Positions 1-8,874 are shown, counted from the first letter of the stretch. The stretch: 63,434 bases of DNA from Erysipelotrichaceae bacterium (GCA_029101345.1 JAQXQU010000162.1:1-63434); one strand, 5' to 3'. Translations and numbers: made by a program. Notes: generated by a model not told the origin, from the letters alone.

Positions 1-8
1 ATAATGAC

Positions 9-35
9 AAGGAGAGTTCAATGAACTCTCCTTTT
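9..35 (+). terminator. Rho-independent terminator at left edge
   Basis: An 11-bp stem (AAGGAGAGTTC / GAACTCTCCTT, loop AAT) is followed by a T run on the + strand. It best serves a + strand gene lying left of the window. On the minus strand it follows the aminopeptidase stop, but the T run there is poor, so it may work only weakly in that direction. Confidence 0.7.
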
Positions 36-38
36 TTA

Positions 39-1223
39 TCAGATGGCAAAATCGCCATTCTTGAAAATCTCTACTTGGCTTCCATCAATCAAAGTTGCAA
101 CAATATCAAGATCGCTTGTACCAACCATGAAGTCAATATGAATGCTTGAATCATTGAAATCTGGACTTGGCTTTCCTAGTGCCCTTCCTAGTGCCAAATG
201 GCAGGATGCATTTTCATCAATCAGTGTTGTATAGAAGACAAGACCTGACTTTGATATTGGTGAAGAATATTCAACCAAGGCTACTTCACCTAAATAACCT
301 GCATTTTCATCAGTATTGACCAAAGCTTCCAGCATCTGATAACCCTTGTCCGCAATGATTTCCACAACTTTGCCGTTTTCAAAACGGAAGCCGAAGTTTT
401 CAATCTTCTTGCCACCAAGCAATAATGGCCTTGTTGAATAGACAACACCATTGACACCTGTCTTCAATGGACTGGTTGAGATTTCTTCGGTAGGCATATT
501 GGCATTGAAAATAATGCCATCACCATGTTCGAAACAGAACTTGGAATCCTTTGATAATTCAATAGTCAGATCAGTTCCATTTTTGGCCTTATAGTGCAAT
601 GACTTGATCTGAAGCTCATCCAGTTTCCTGGCTTGGATGTTCTTGCGCTGGTTCTTTTCTTCCCAGACTTTGGCAATATCATTGTTTTCTGTAATATAGC
701 AGAAGTCTAGTAGCAGCTGCCAAAGCTTATCCAGAGCTTCTTCCTTGTCAAGATCCGGGAACAGCAATGTAGCCCAGCTGTAGGTAGGGACCATCGCTAT
801 GCACCATTGGCATCCTCTTTCCCTGGCTGATTTGCGCATGATATTGCGCATATTGTCAATATAGGAAAAGATGGCATTGGCTTCTTCCTCGCTGGCATCT
901 TCCATCTGTAATGGATTGACTCCTTCAAGTCTGATAGTGCAAGCTCCTTCCTTGAGATTTGACTCATACATCTCATATTCATACGGCTTGATTTCTGCAA
1001 CTTTCCTGCCATCAAGATATTTGGCTTTGGTCTTCAATAGACCCTGGTCAAGATAGTTGACAATGACTTCACCTGCGCCTGCTTCATAGGCTTCTTTGGC
1101 AAAGATGTTGGCAAATTCATAGCCTTCAATGCATGCTTCGACCAGGACTTTCTGGCCTTTTTGGATATTTAAGCCAACTCTTGCCAGCATTGAAGCATAT
1201 TTTCTAATCAGTTCCTCTTTCAT
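39..1223 (-). CDS. M29-family metallo-aminopeptidase (AmpS/PepS type)
   Basis: Cytoplasmic two-metal aminopeptidase releasing N-terminal residues from peptides, 394 aa, full length for family M29. The signatures are visible in order: MPTEEI, LGEVALV, a NASCHLALG-type segment and HIDFMVG, which carry the Glu, Glu, His and His/Asp metal-site residues of the family. An in-frame TTG lies 6 nt upstream, but GAGGGAG sits directly against it, whereas it lies about 6 nt before the ATG at 1223, so I use the ATG. The gene follows the MATE gene by 12 nt, and its ribosome binding site begins at the MATE stop, so the two are almost certainly one transcript. With the two M24 peptidases nearby it points to peptide catabolism. 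Confidence 0.92.
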   Translation of the reverse strand: MKEELIRKYASMLARVGLNIQKGQKVLVEACIEGYEFANIFAKEAYEAGAGEVIVNYLDQGLLKTKAKYLDGRKVAEIKPYEYEMYESNLKEGACTIRLEGVNPLQMEDASEEEANAIFSYIDNMRNIMRKSARERGCQWCIAMVPTYSWATLLFPDLDKEEALDKLWQLLLDFCYITENNDIAKVWEEKNQRKNIQARKLDELQIKSLHYKAKNGTDLTIELSKDSKFCFEHGDGIIFNANMPTEEISTSPLKTGVNGVVYSTRPLLLGGKKIENFGFRFENGKVVEIIADKGYQMLEALVNTDENAGYLGEVALVEYSSPISKSGLVFYTTLIDENASCHLALGRALGKPSPDFNDSSIHIDFMVGTSDLDIVATLIDGSQVEIFKNGDFAI

Positions 1224-1235
1224 ATGCAACTCCCT

Positions 1236-2591
1236 CTATCTGATATCCATGCCATCTTCTGGCAAATTGGATAAAAAGATCTTTGTAAAATACAAGCAAA
1301 TAGGAAGACTCAGAAGATAAGCAACAGGCTGAGCTTCCTCAATGCCATATAAACCCCTGATTTTTGATAATATCAGCAGTGTTGGAATGAAAAGCACACC
1401 ACTTCTTAATGATGAAGAAATAGCCGCCAGTACCTTTTGCCCTGTGCTCTGAAAACCCATTTCCACCATCATGGTAATTGGCACAAAGACCATCGTCAGA
1501 CATTGCAGCCTTAATGCCCTGGTAGCATAGGAGATGACCAAAGGGTCATTCCTGAACAGTTCAACCAAAAAAGGTGCCTTCAGATAGACTGGAATCATAA
1601 TAGCAACTAGCAGGACTTCACTTAAGACAAGCGTAAAGAAGAAGGCCTTTTTGACTCTTGAATAGATTTTGGCACCATAATTGAAAGCAGAGACCGGTTG
1701 AAAGCCCTGGCCCATGCCAATGGCTACTGACATGACAAAGAAGGAAATGCGCGATACAACACTCATAGCTGCTACTGCTTCATCACCATAGACATTGGCA
1801 CAGCTATTCAGAATCATTGTTGAAATAGAGGCCAGGGACTGTCTTAAGAGGCTTGGGAAGCCAGTTGTAGCGATGTTGATATAGCTTCTTGGCAAGCGAT
1901 CGACATGCCTGATGGAAATAGTTGTCTGAGTCTTTTTCAATAGGAACATTGATATCAGCAGAATAAAGCTGACGATCTGGGATAGGCAGGTTGATAGACC
2001 AGCTCCTGCAATACCCATATTCATCTTGAACATGAAGAGGATATCACCAAAGATATTGAGAATCGATCCTGTCAATAGTCCAACTGTACCTAGTTTGGCT
2101 CTTCCTTCATAACGAAGGAGGTTGTTAAGAGTCAGGGAGGAAGTCAAAAAAGGTGCAGCAATGATGATATAGGAAATATAGGTCTTAGCATAAGGGGCAA
2201 TGGTATCGGTTGATCCCAGCAGATAGACAAGGGGATCAAGCATAAACCAGCTGATAATGGCAATGATGAGACCAATGGCAAAGGAAAAGAAGAAACCAGT
2301 TGAACTATAGCGTGATGCTCCTTCCAAGTCCTTGGCTCCAAGCTTTCTTGACATGATGCTGCCAGAACCTTGGCCGCACATGAAGCCAAAAGCCTGTAAA
2401 ATGGACATATAGCCAAAGACTACGCCAACTGCACCGCTTGCTGCATTGCCAAAGACGCCGACAAAGGCTGTATCAACCATATTATAGATATTGGTTACCA
2501 GCATGCTGAGGATTGTCGGTATTGATAAGCCAACAATCAGTGCTGGTATTGGTTTGGATGTCATTTTCAGATACTGGCCATTTTTCTCCAT
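1236..2591 (-). CDS. MATE family efflux transporter
   Basis: Multidrug and toxic compound extrusion antiporter of the inner membrane, 451 aa, the usual length, with about 12 hydrophobic segments. The N-terminal region resembles the DinF/NorM-like MATE repeat (PALIVGLSIPTILSMLV, then a VDTAFVG-type segment), repeated in the second half. An AGGGGG ribosome binding site precedes the ATG. It is the first gene of a two-gene unit with the M29 peptidase. The substrate cannot be read from sequence. A second, only distantly similar MATE gene lies at 16657-18009. Confidence 0.93.
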   Translation of the reverse strand: MEKNGQYLKMTSKPIPALIVGLSIPTILSMLVTNIYNMVDTAFVGVFGNAASGAVGVVFGYMSILQAFGFMCGQGSGSIMSRKLGAKDLEGASRYSSTGFFFSFAIGLIIAIISWFMLDPLVYLLGSTDTIAPYAKTYISYIIIAAPFLTSSLTLNNLLRYEGRAKLGTVGLLTGSILNIFGDILFMFKMNMGIAGAGLSTCLSQIVSFILLISMFLLKKTQTTISIRHVDRLPRSYINIATTGFPSLLRQSLASISTMILNSCANVYGDEAVAAMSVVSRISFFVMSVAIGMGQGFQPVSAFNYGAKIYSRVKKAFFFTLVLSEVLLVAIMIPVYLKAPFLVELFRNDPLVISYATRALRLQCLTMVFVPITMMVEMGFQSTGQKVLAAISSSLRSGVLFIPTLLILSKIRGLYGIEEAQPVAYLLSLPICLYFTKIFLSNLPEDGMDIR

Positions 2592-2614
2592 TTTTTTACC
2601 CCCTTCTACGAATT

Positions 2615-2638
2615 AAACAAGCCCGAGTGGGCTTGTTT
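2615..2638 (-). terminator. Terminator of the amino-acid binding lipoprotein gene
   Basis: A perfect 10-bp stem (AAACAAGCCC / GGGCTTGTTT, loop GAGT on +) just beyond the stop at 2644, with a T-rich tail on both strands. It separates the lipoprotein gene from the MATE-aminopeptidase unit. Confidence 0.85.
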
Positions 2639-2643
2639 TCTGA

Positions 2644-3444
2644 TTATTGTCTTGTCAGATCTTCACCAAAATACTTGATGGATAATTCAGCCAATTCGCC
2701 TGAATCCCTTAATTGTTTCAAAGCATCATTGACGGCAATTACCAAAGTATTGTTTTCACATTTTCTTGTTGGGAAGGCAATGATATCACCAGCCATTTCA
2801 TCAACAACCTTGATAGCTGTTTCTGGATGCTGCTGCATGTAATCCAAATATGACTCTTCTGAATTGATCGTCGCATCAATGCCACCATTATCAGTTCCTC
2901 TATCAACCAGTTCAATAGTCTGTGAGAAATCATCAACAGCCTTGACACTAGCACCATAGGTTTCAGCAAGTTCAGCATAAGTGGATGAAGCCGTATTGCC
3001 TGTTATCTTGCCAGCAAGATCTTCAAAGGATTTGATATCTTCATTATCGGACTTGACAATGAGAACTACCTTGGTATAGACATAGGGATCAGAAAAGTCA
3101 TAGCTTTCAGCTCTGCTCTTGGTATAGCCAACCCCATTGCAGGCAATATCAAAGCGACCAGATTCTACACCAGCCAGGATTGAATCCCAGACTGTTTCCT
3201 CAAATTGCGCTTCAACGCCAATGATTTCTGCAATCCTTTGGCCAACTTCCACATCAAAGCCAACCAGTTTGCCGTTTTCATCATGATATGTCCAAGGTGC
3301 CCAATCACCTTCAGTTGCTATTATCAGTTTGCCACGTTGTTTAACAGCACTCAGGCTGTCTAGTTCTTCATCATTGCTTGAACTGCAAGCAGTTAAGCCC
3401 ATAAGCATCAAGAAGCTTAAGGCCAATATCAAGAATTTCTTCAT
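2644..3444 (-). CDS. Amino-acid ABC transporter substrate-binding lipoprotein (SBP_bac_3)
   Basis: Extracytoplasmic polar amino-acid receptor of the HisJ/GlnH type, 266 aa. A lipoprotein signal peptide starts MKKFLILALSF and ends in an LTAC lipobox. Family 3 motifs follow: KQRGKLIIATEGDWAPW, LVGFDVEVGQRIAE, and DFSDPYVYTKVVLIVK near the hinge. An upstream in-frame TTG would add eight residues, but an AGGGGG ribosome binding site sits just before the ATG at 3444, so I start there. No permease or ATPase gene is adjacent and a terminator follows, so it is an orphan receptor that must share a membrane module encoded elsewhere. Confidence 0.93.
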   Translation of the reverse strand: MKKFLILALSFLMLMGLTACSSSNDEELDSLSAVKQRGKLIIATEGDWAPWTYHDENGKLVGFDVEVGQRIAEIIGVEAQFEETVWDSILAGVESGRFDIACNGVGYTKSRAESYDFSDPYVYTKVVLIVKSDNEDIKSFEDLAGKITGNTASSTYAELAETYGASVKAVDDFSQTIELVDRGTDNGGIDATINSEESYLDYMQQHPETAIKVVDEMAGDIIAFPTRKCENNTLVIAVNDALKQLRDSGELAELSIKYFGEDLTRQ

Positions 3445-3537
3445 ATTCTCCCCCTTTTTCTTACTCAATGAACATAGTATAAACCCTTTTGTAAAATTAT
3501 TCTATAATGATAACAGCAAAATCATGGAGTGCAGATT

Positions 3538-4590
3538 ATGGAAAAAATACAAAAGCTAATCATGCTAATGACCAAAAAGAACATCGACTATTGCCTGATC
3601 AGTGATCCCAAAGCCATCAGCTATTTTATTGGTACATCCTTTTCACCAGGTGAAAGATTCCTCTGTCTAAAAGTCAGAAACGACGGTGAATTGGTACTTT
3701 ATCTTAACATCCTCTTCCCTTATGACGAAACAATCAGAACCCATTGGTATAGTGACACCGATAATCCAATTGTTAACCTTGTCAAAGATCTAAGAGGTAC
3801 AGTCGCCATTGATAAGAATCTGGCTGCCCACTTCCTTATTGAACTCTTTGACCTTTCAAAAGATGTCCATTTCATCAATGGCACTGTCATTGATGAGGTC
3901 AAAGCTATCAAGGATCACGATGAAAGAAAAAAGATGATCAAAGCATCAATGGTCAATGATGAAGTCATGAAGGAAGTTGCCAAGCTTATAGAAGTAGGCA
4001 AGAGCGAGGAAAAGCTTGCCGAAGAGATTATGCAGGCCTTCAATAGGATAGGAAGTGAAGGTGAATCCTTCCCGCCAATTGTTGCCTATCAGGACCACGC
4101 TGCAGATCCTCATGGCATGCCAGGAAATAGAACTCTTAAGGAGGGTGAAGCTGTTGTTGTGGACATGGGCTGTGTTATTGATGGCTATTGTTCCGATATG
4201 ACCAGAACTTTCTTTGTTGGCTACAACAGTGAAAAGGAAATCTATGATCTGGTCTTAAAAGCCAACCTTGCAGCAGAAGCCATGATCAAACCTGGTGTCC
4301 GCTTCAAGGATATTGATAAGGCGGCTCGTCAGGTTATTGAAGAGGCTGGCTATGGCCAATACTTCATCCATCGTTTAGGACATGGCATTGGCATGGAAGT
4401 CCATGAACCCTTTGATGTTTCAGCAACCAATGACATGATCGTCGAAGAAGGCATGTGCTTCTCAATAGAACCAGGTATCTATATCAAGGATCGAATTGGA
4501 ATCAGAATTGAAGATCTTGTACTTGTGACTAGTGATGGTGTTGAAGTCTTGAACAAATATCCAAAGGATCAGGAAGTACTAATAAAATAG
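3538..4590 (+). CDS. M24 family Xaa-Pro peptidase
   Basis: Pita-bread-fold metallopeptidase, probably cutting Xaa-Pro bonds in imported peptides, 350 aa. An N-terminal creatinase-like domain precedes the M24 catalytic domain. The metal ligands are visible in order: Asp in VVVDMG, Asp in YCSDMTR, His in RLGHGIG, Glu in FSIEPGIY and Glu in RIEDLVLV, so the site looks complete. An in-frame GTG lies 9 nt upstream, but GGAG is better spaced (8 nt) from the ATG at 3538. It is a single gene converging on another M24 gene, with which it shares a palindromic terminator. Confidence 0.93.
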   Translation: MEKIQKLIMLMTKKNIDYCLISDPKAISYFIGTSFSPGERFLCLKVRNDGELVLYLNILFPYDETIRTHWYSDTDNPIVNLVKDLRGTVAIDKNLAAHFLIELFDLSKDVHFINGTVIDEVKAIKDHDERKKMIKASMVNDEVMKEVAKLIEVGKSEEKLAEEIMQAFNRIGSEGESFPPIVAYQDHAADPHGMPGNRTLKEGEAVVVDMGCVIDGYCSDMTRTFFVGYNSEKEIYDLVLKANLAAEAMIKPGVRFKDIDKAARQVIEEAGYGQYFIHRLGHGIGMEVHEPFDVSATNDMIVEEGMCFSIEPGIYIKDRIGIRIEDLVLVTSDGVEVLNKYPKDQEVLIK

Positions 4591-4616
4591 GAAGAGCAAT
4601 GCTCTTCCTATTTTAT
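4582..4616. terminator. Shared bidirectional terminator containing both stop codons
   Basis: A perfect 16-bp inverted repeat with a 3-nt AAT loop (arms 4582-4597 and 4601-4616). The TAG of the + strand M24 gene (4588-4590) and the TAG of the minus-strand M24 gene (4608-4610) both lie inside the stem, and each arm encodes the last residues Ile-Lys. A and T tracts at the stem ends provide T runs in both directions. Confidence 0.9.
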
Positions 4617-5978
4617 CAGATGATAATTCGTTTGACGTCCAGCTAGATAATAGACCTGATCATCTTTGAAGAGAATATCGGTTTCTGCACCTAAGGAAAT
4701 CCTGATATTCCACTCCTTGAGGCAGATGCCAGCACTTAATTCCAACGAATAGGCTGTATTGTTGTAGATTGGATGATCGCCTCTGCCAGCTACGCCATCC
4801 TGCATATCCCAAAGGCCAATAGTTGGTCCTGCACCATGGCCATGTGTACCGATCGGATGGGCATAGATGCATGGATCAATGCCTTCTTCAATGGCCTTTT
4901 TCCTCGCCAAAGCCAGAACTTCATTGCCTGTTCTTCCTTCCTTGAAATAGGAAACAGTGATATCCTGCAAGCGATTGACCTTAGCCAAAGCATCCTTTAG
5001 ATATTCAGGAGCATCGGTCTCCCCGCTTTTAAGGACATAGGCATTTTCCTGTGTATCTGTACATAAGCCCAGATATTTGAATCCTACATCGCAATGCAAA
5101 AGATCGCCAGGCATTATGACTTCTTCTGCTGTTATTTCGCCAATGCCCTTTCTTCTGATGGATACTTCATAGTCAAACCATGGACTCAGTCCTAAATCAA
5201 TAGTCTTTTGGACCATGTAGTATTTGACGTCATGATTGGTAGTTACGCCTGGAATAATGACTCTTGATGAAAAGGCTTCATCTATCATGGCATGAGCAAT
5301 TTGCATGATGCCATCATAAGCGGCCATTTCCTCTTCGCTTCTTGTTTCCAGCCAGCCAACACAGACTTCACTAGCTGAAGTAAGCTTTGCCCTGTTTTCC
5401 TTAGAAAGATTGTTATAAAGCTCTTCGTAGAGATTGTGGGACAAGCCATCCGCAAATGCATAGACCTTGGAGACATTGATGCCAACCTTCTTCGGATCAG
5501 CTTTTGCAATAAGACGATTCAAGCATTCCCATTGGGTTTCAGGCTGAACAATCTCATCTGAAGCATTGGTTGTGCCATCAGGCATCAAAGCCTTGGCTAA
5601 TGACCAGTTATAGCCTTTTGGATTGGTCCACATAGCTTCATAATAACCATCCAAACCAACGCCTGGTCTTGTGATGGCCATCCTTCTCACACTGCCATCA
5701 TCCTTTAGATGAAAGGCCAGAATCGTGAGTCTGCGGGCTGTCATCATAGCCATTGGCACTAGAGTAGGAAGAACCGGATCTTCATTGTACTCATTGCAAG
5801 CTACAACCCAAAAATCAATGCCGGCTCTTTTCATAATGGCTGGCAGGATGGTTTCCAGTCTTTTCTTCAACCAGCTGTTTCTGATTTTCTCCTGATAACG
5901 ATAAGGATAGATCTTGGCTTTCATATCATCCATCGCCATTGGATGAGCCAGGATGTCGTGTTCTATAGAGACTTTCAT
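4608..5978 (-). CDS. M24 family metallopeptidase, long form
   Basis: A second creatinase/prolidase-fold peptidase, 456 aa and clearly diverged from its convergent neighbour. The N-terminal half is a long non-catalytic domain. The C-terminal half carries candidate ligands: Asp in LHCDVG, Asp in LCTDTQ, His in PIGTHGHG, Glu in YSLELS and Glu in LGAETDIL. The final Glu is in an unusual context for an Xaa-Pro dipeptidase, so substrate specificity is uncertain. AGGAGG lies 6 nt before the ATG. It is transcribed alone and ends in the shared hairpin. Confidence 0.88.
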   Translation of the reverse strand: MKVSIEHDILAHPMAMDDMKAKIYPYRYQEKIRNSWLKKRLETILPAIMKRAGIDFWVVACNEYNEDPVLPTLVPMAMMTARRLTILAFHLKDDGSVRRMAITRPGVGLDGYYEAMWTNPKGYNWSLAKALMPDGTTNASDEIVQPETQWECLNRLIAKADPKKVGINVSKVYAFADGLSHNLYEELYNNLSKENRAKLTSASEVCVGWLETRSEEEMAAYDGIMQIAHAMIDEAFSSRVIIPGVTTNHDVKYYMVQKTIDLGLSPWFDYEVSIRRKGIGEITAEEVIMPGDLLHCDVGFKYLGLCTDTQENAYVLKSGETDAPEYLKDALAKVNRLQDITVSYFKEGRTGNEVLALARKKAIEEGIDPCIYAHPIGTHGHGAGPTIGLWDMQDGVAGRGDHPIYNNTAYSLELSAGICLKEWNIRISLGAETDILFKDDQVYYLAGRQTNYHLIK

Positions 5979-6009
5979 AAAATACCTCCTCTTCCATTCT
6001 AAAACAAAA

Positions 6010-6025
6010 AAGGACTTGCGTCCTT
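6010..6025 (-). terminator. Terminator of the degV-marR operon
   Basis: A 6-bp stem AAGGAC/GTCCTT with a 4-nt loop directly after the marR stop, followed on the minus strand by TTTTTGTTTT. Confidence 0.8.
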
Positions 6026-6475
6026 CTATTTGCTAGCAGCAATTCCTTCCACAGCCATGGTTCTCAATCTCTTTGATAATTCCTGCAAGCATTCCTGCAT
6101 TGCCAGAAGCTTATCTTCAGACATGCCTTGATGAGCTTGTTCAAGGGCAAGAAGTGCTCTTTTTTCAATTTCTGAAGCAATCATCTTTCCCTGTTCAGAC
6201 AGTTTCAATAATGAGCGGTATTTCTCTTCATTATTGCAAAGCCAACCGTTTTTTCGAAAAGCACTGATGGATCTGGAAACTTCAGCCTTGTCTCGGCCAC
6301 AAGTCTTTGCCAAATTCGCAGCTGTCATTCCCTCTTTTGCCCAATTGAGCATCAATAGATAAAGGCCACTGACGCCCTTGAAACCATATTTATCCATTTC
6401 CCTGGTAGCTATTTCATTCCAATAGCGATAGATATTCATGATATTCAAGGTAAAGCTTTCAAATCTTTCAACCAT
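6026..6475 (-). CDS. MarR family transcriptional regulator
   Basis: Dimeric winged-helix DNA-binding protein, 149 aa, usual length. The helix-turn-helix lies around residues 50-75 (TAANLAKTCGRDKAEVSRSISAF), followed by a wing ending near LLKLSEQG. It starts 2 nt after the degV stop, so it is co-transcribed with a DegV/FakB-type fatty-acid binding protein. The degV promoter holds two palindromes, so autoregulation is likely. The pairing recalls FabT-like lipid regulators, but this is inference only. Confidence 0.85.
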   Translation of the reverse strand: MVERFESFTLNIMNIYRYWNEIATREMDKYGFKGVSGLYLLMLNWAKEGMTAANLAKTCGRDKAEVSRSISAFRKNGWLCNNEEKYRSLLKLSEQGKMIASEIEKRALLALEQAHQGMSEDKLLAMQECLQELSKRLRTMAVEGIAASK

Positions 6476-6477
6476 GA

Positions 6478-7323
6478 CTATTCCTCATTCCGATAGAAAG
6501 CGACGCCGATTGCTCCAGGTCCAGCATGCGTGCCAACAACACTGCCAATACGTGCTGTTTCAATTTCCCCATTCCCTCTTTTGAATAATTCACTATTGTT
6601 TTCAATAAAGGCCTTCATTGGCTTGTCATCATTGCCTGAATAGCCAACAACTGCCGGGAGCTTCATATCCATGCCGCCAAACTTTTCAATCTCCTTGATC
6701 AGCTGACTGCTGGCACCTTTGAAACCTCGGACCTTGCCCAAAACCTCAATAGTACCATCAATCAGGGATACAACAGGCTTGATATTAAGAACACCACCAA
6801 CAAAGGCTGCACTTTTTGATAGACGTCCACCCTTGCAAAGATTATCCAAGGTGTCAAGAACTGCGACAATGACAATTCTCTTTTTTATATCTTCGAGATA
6901 TTCTGCAATCTCTTTGGCCTTATGGCCAGCCTTTGCCATTCTGATGGCCTCAAGAATCAGGGCATTGGCACCTAAGGTAACAGTGCCCGAATCAACTACC
7001 TCAATACCTTCATATTCCATCGAAGCAATATGGGCACTCTGATAGGTACCGGATAGTTTTGATGACAAAGTAATTACAACTGCTTCATCCCCGCTTTTCT
7101 TTACTTCATCAAAGATTTCCATAAAGGTTCCAGGTGAAGCAGCACTGGTTGTTGGCAATTCCTGGCTTAAGGCCATCTTGTTATAGAAGGAATCATGATC
7201 AATGGTCACACCATCAATGAATTCTTCATTTCCAAAATGAACAGTCAAAGGAACAATAGTAACCTCTTCTCGATGTTTTAATGCAATATCAGCCGTCGAA
7301 TCAACAATAATTCTTGTTGCCAT
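6478..7323 (-). CDS. DegV family fatty-acid binding protein (FakB-like)
   Basis: Cytoplasmic EDD-fold protein, 281 aa, standard length. DegV proteins bind a fatty acid and, as FakB, present it to the FakA kinase for phosphorylation. Visible hallmarks are IIVDSTADI at the N-terminus, PTTSAASPG near residues 57-65, and SSKLSGTYQSA near 85-95. GGAGG precedes the ATG. It is the first gene of a two-gene operon with marR. No fakA or other FakB paralog is in the window, so kinase partnership is inferred from the family. Confidence 0.92.
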   Translation of the reverse strand: MATRIIVDSTADIALKHREEVTIVPLTVHFGNEEFIDGVTIDHDSFYNKMALSQELPTTSAASPGTFMEIFDEVKKSGDEAVVITLSSKLSGTYQSAHIASMEYEGIEVVDSGTVTLGANALILEAIRMAKAGHKAKEIAEYLEDIKKRIVIVAVLDTLDNLCKGGRLSKSAAFVGGVLNIKPVVSLIDGTIEVLGKVRGFKGASSQLIKEIEKFGGMDMKLPAVVGYSGNDDKPMKAFIENNSELFKRGNGEIETARIGSVVGTHAGPGAIGVAFYRNEE

Positions 7324-7332
7324 AAATCCTCC

Positions 7333-7385
7333 AATGTTGAAATATCAACATTAAAACATTTTAATGATATTGCATAATTTGTCAA
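7333..7385 (-). promoter_or_regulatory. degV-marR promoter with two palindromic operator candidates
   Basis: On the minus strand TTGACA (7380-7385) is followed after 16 nt by TAAAAT (7358-7363). Two palindromes overlap or follow the -10: CATTAAAA-TG-TTTTAATG (7349-7366) and AATGTTGA-N4-TCAACATT (7333-7352). Their size and position fit a MarR-family operator that would shut off its own operon. The regulator assignment is inference. Confidence 0.65.
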
Positions 7386-7409
7386 TAAAAAACCCTTCAT
7401 TTAGAAGGG
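7386..7409 (-). terminator. Terminator of the acyltransferase gene
   Basis: Stem CCCTTC/GAAGGG with a 5-nt loop that contains part of the stop codon, followed on the minus strand by TTTTTT. Confidence 0.85.
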
Positions 7410-8362
7410 CTTGTAATCCTTTGATAAAACTGGCTGATAATGATTGAACTAGCAATGATTATGATAAAGACCAGGATGTTGGTTAATAGTGCGCTTTTGA
7501 AAAGCCGATAGAAGCAACTTGAAAGCTTGGTACCAAAAACCATCTGCAAAGCATAAATCTCCAGAGTTGCCGAGCCAATCAGCCTGAATAGCCGATTCTC
7601 CTTGACATTTCCAAAAAGCAGAACAATTCCAGCTACAGCCGGAAGCGCCAGGCAATAGAAACTGTCACTGATTGGAAATGAAAGCTTTCTTTGATAGCCA
7701 AACCGATAGATCAGGATCAGGCCTATGAAAAGCGAGATCAAGCCTAGCAGCAGCCTTTTCCTATCGTCAAGCCATTTGGCTATTGTTTCATCATAACCGG
7801 CAACAAGAAAACCCAAAGCCAAAACCGGCAAACGATTGAAGAAGATGAAGATGGCGTCGCTTTTCAGCACATTATCAAGAATCATGCCACCGACTAGCCA
7901 GCCAATGACAATCACAAGAAAGCTAAGCAATGGCTTTTTTCTGATCGGCTTTTGAAATAGTGGATAGAGCAGATAGAAAAGCATGATTGCCGGAAGGAAC
8001 CAAAGGAAGGAACCACCACCCCTTTTCAGAAGATCAAGACCGCTGATGGTCCTCAGGAATCTTTCAATGTTCCAGCGTGACATCAATGCCATAATGATGG
8101 AAAAGACCAGGAATTTCAAATAGACACTTCTGAATCTTGAAAAATAGAAGCCCCTGATATCAGTTATTTCCCTTTGAGCTAAGGAATAGGCTGATAAGAG
8201 GAAGAAGATATCAACACCAATATAGCCGCTTCTGATGATAAAGGTCTCAACTTCTGTTTTGCCCACTGGCATCCAAAGATGGAAAATAAGAATCAGGAGT
8301 GCTGAAAGGGACATCAGCACTCTTTTATTATTGATAGCCTTCACAGCTAGTTGGTTGACCAA
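7397..8362 (-). CDS. Membrane acyltransferase, acyl_transf_3/OafA type
   Basis: Integral membrane O-acyltransferase-like protein, about 321 aa with around ten hydrophobic segments. The first helix carries the conserved His (LLILIFHLWMP), and Arg residues follow in FYFSRFRSVYLK, the positions expected for this superfamily. The start is uncertain. The longest frame begins with TTG at 8362 and overlaps the upstream lipoprotein by 16 nt. A GTG at 8344 is equally possible, and neither has a clear ribosome binding site, so translational coupling is likely. The acceptor (wall glycan, lipid or other) cannot be told from sequence. Confidence 0.75.
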   Translation of the reverse strand: MVNQLAVKAINNKRVLMSLSALLILIFHLWMPVGKTEVETFIIRSGYIGVDIFFLLSAYSLAQREITDIRGFYFSRFRSVYLKFLVFSIIMALMSRWNIERFLRTISGLDLLKRGGGSFLWFLPAIMLFYLLYPLFQKPIRKKPLLSFLVIVIGWLVGGMILDNVLKSDAIFIFFNRLPVLALGFLVAGYDETIAKWLDDRKRLLLGLISLFIGLILIYRFGYQRKLSFPISDSFYCLALPAVAGIVLLFGNVKENRLFRLIGSATLEIYALQMVFGTKLSSCFYRLFKSALLTNILVFIIIIASSIIISQFYQRITSPSK

Positions 8363-8874
8363 GGTGCCATGACGACAAAGACATAATTGCCTGCTGCCTT
8401 CATCAGCATCTGGTCAGCTTCTGTACAGATATTCCAGCGCATATCAACAAGGGAGTTCAATGTATTCATCAAAGCAGCTGTATCATCTGTTTCAAAGACA
8501 TACATATTGAATGGAATTGTACCAATCATTGGAACAATAGCTCTTGCGCTCTGATAGCCTGACAATTCTTCCTTGAAACCGGCAAACCAGTTTCCTTCAA
8601 CTTCATATGTATCATGGGCAAAAACCAGAGCTTCATTGGAATTAAGGGCAGTAGCGATTTCTTCCAAAGACTTGTCCTTGTTTTCCATAAACTGAGCTAA
8701 GAGGATTTCAGCCAAAGATGAACCTTCAGCAAGGTCTGAAGGACGTTCAGTTGTTTCCAAATGGTAATCAGCCTCAAGTGTTCCATTATTGGAATCATCA
8801 TTGCTCTTGCCACAGCCTGCAAGCAGGCATAAAGCAACAAGCATGATTGCAATCAGTTTTAAAGTTTTTTTCAT
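8347..8874 (-). CDS. Lipoprotein of unknown function, possibly DUF4358-like
   Basis: A 175-aa secreted lipoprotein with signal peptide MKKTLKLIAIMLVALCLLAG and lipobox LAGC. The mature part starts Ser/Asn/Asp-rich and ends in a small folded domain with a C-terminal GNYVFVVM strand. The C-terminal half faintly recalls DUF4358 proteins, but I cannot confirm this. It overlaps the downstream acyltransferase, so the two probably act together at the cell surface. Confidence 0.75.
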   Translation of the reverse strand: MKKTLKLIAIMLVALCLLAGCGKSNDDSNNGTLEADYHLETTERPSDLAEGSSLAEILLAQFMENKDKSLEEIATALNSNEALVFAHDTYEVEGNWFAGFKEELSGYQSARAIVPMIGTIPFNMYVFETDDTAALMNTLNSLVDMRWNICTEADQMLMKAAGNYVFVVMAPWSTN

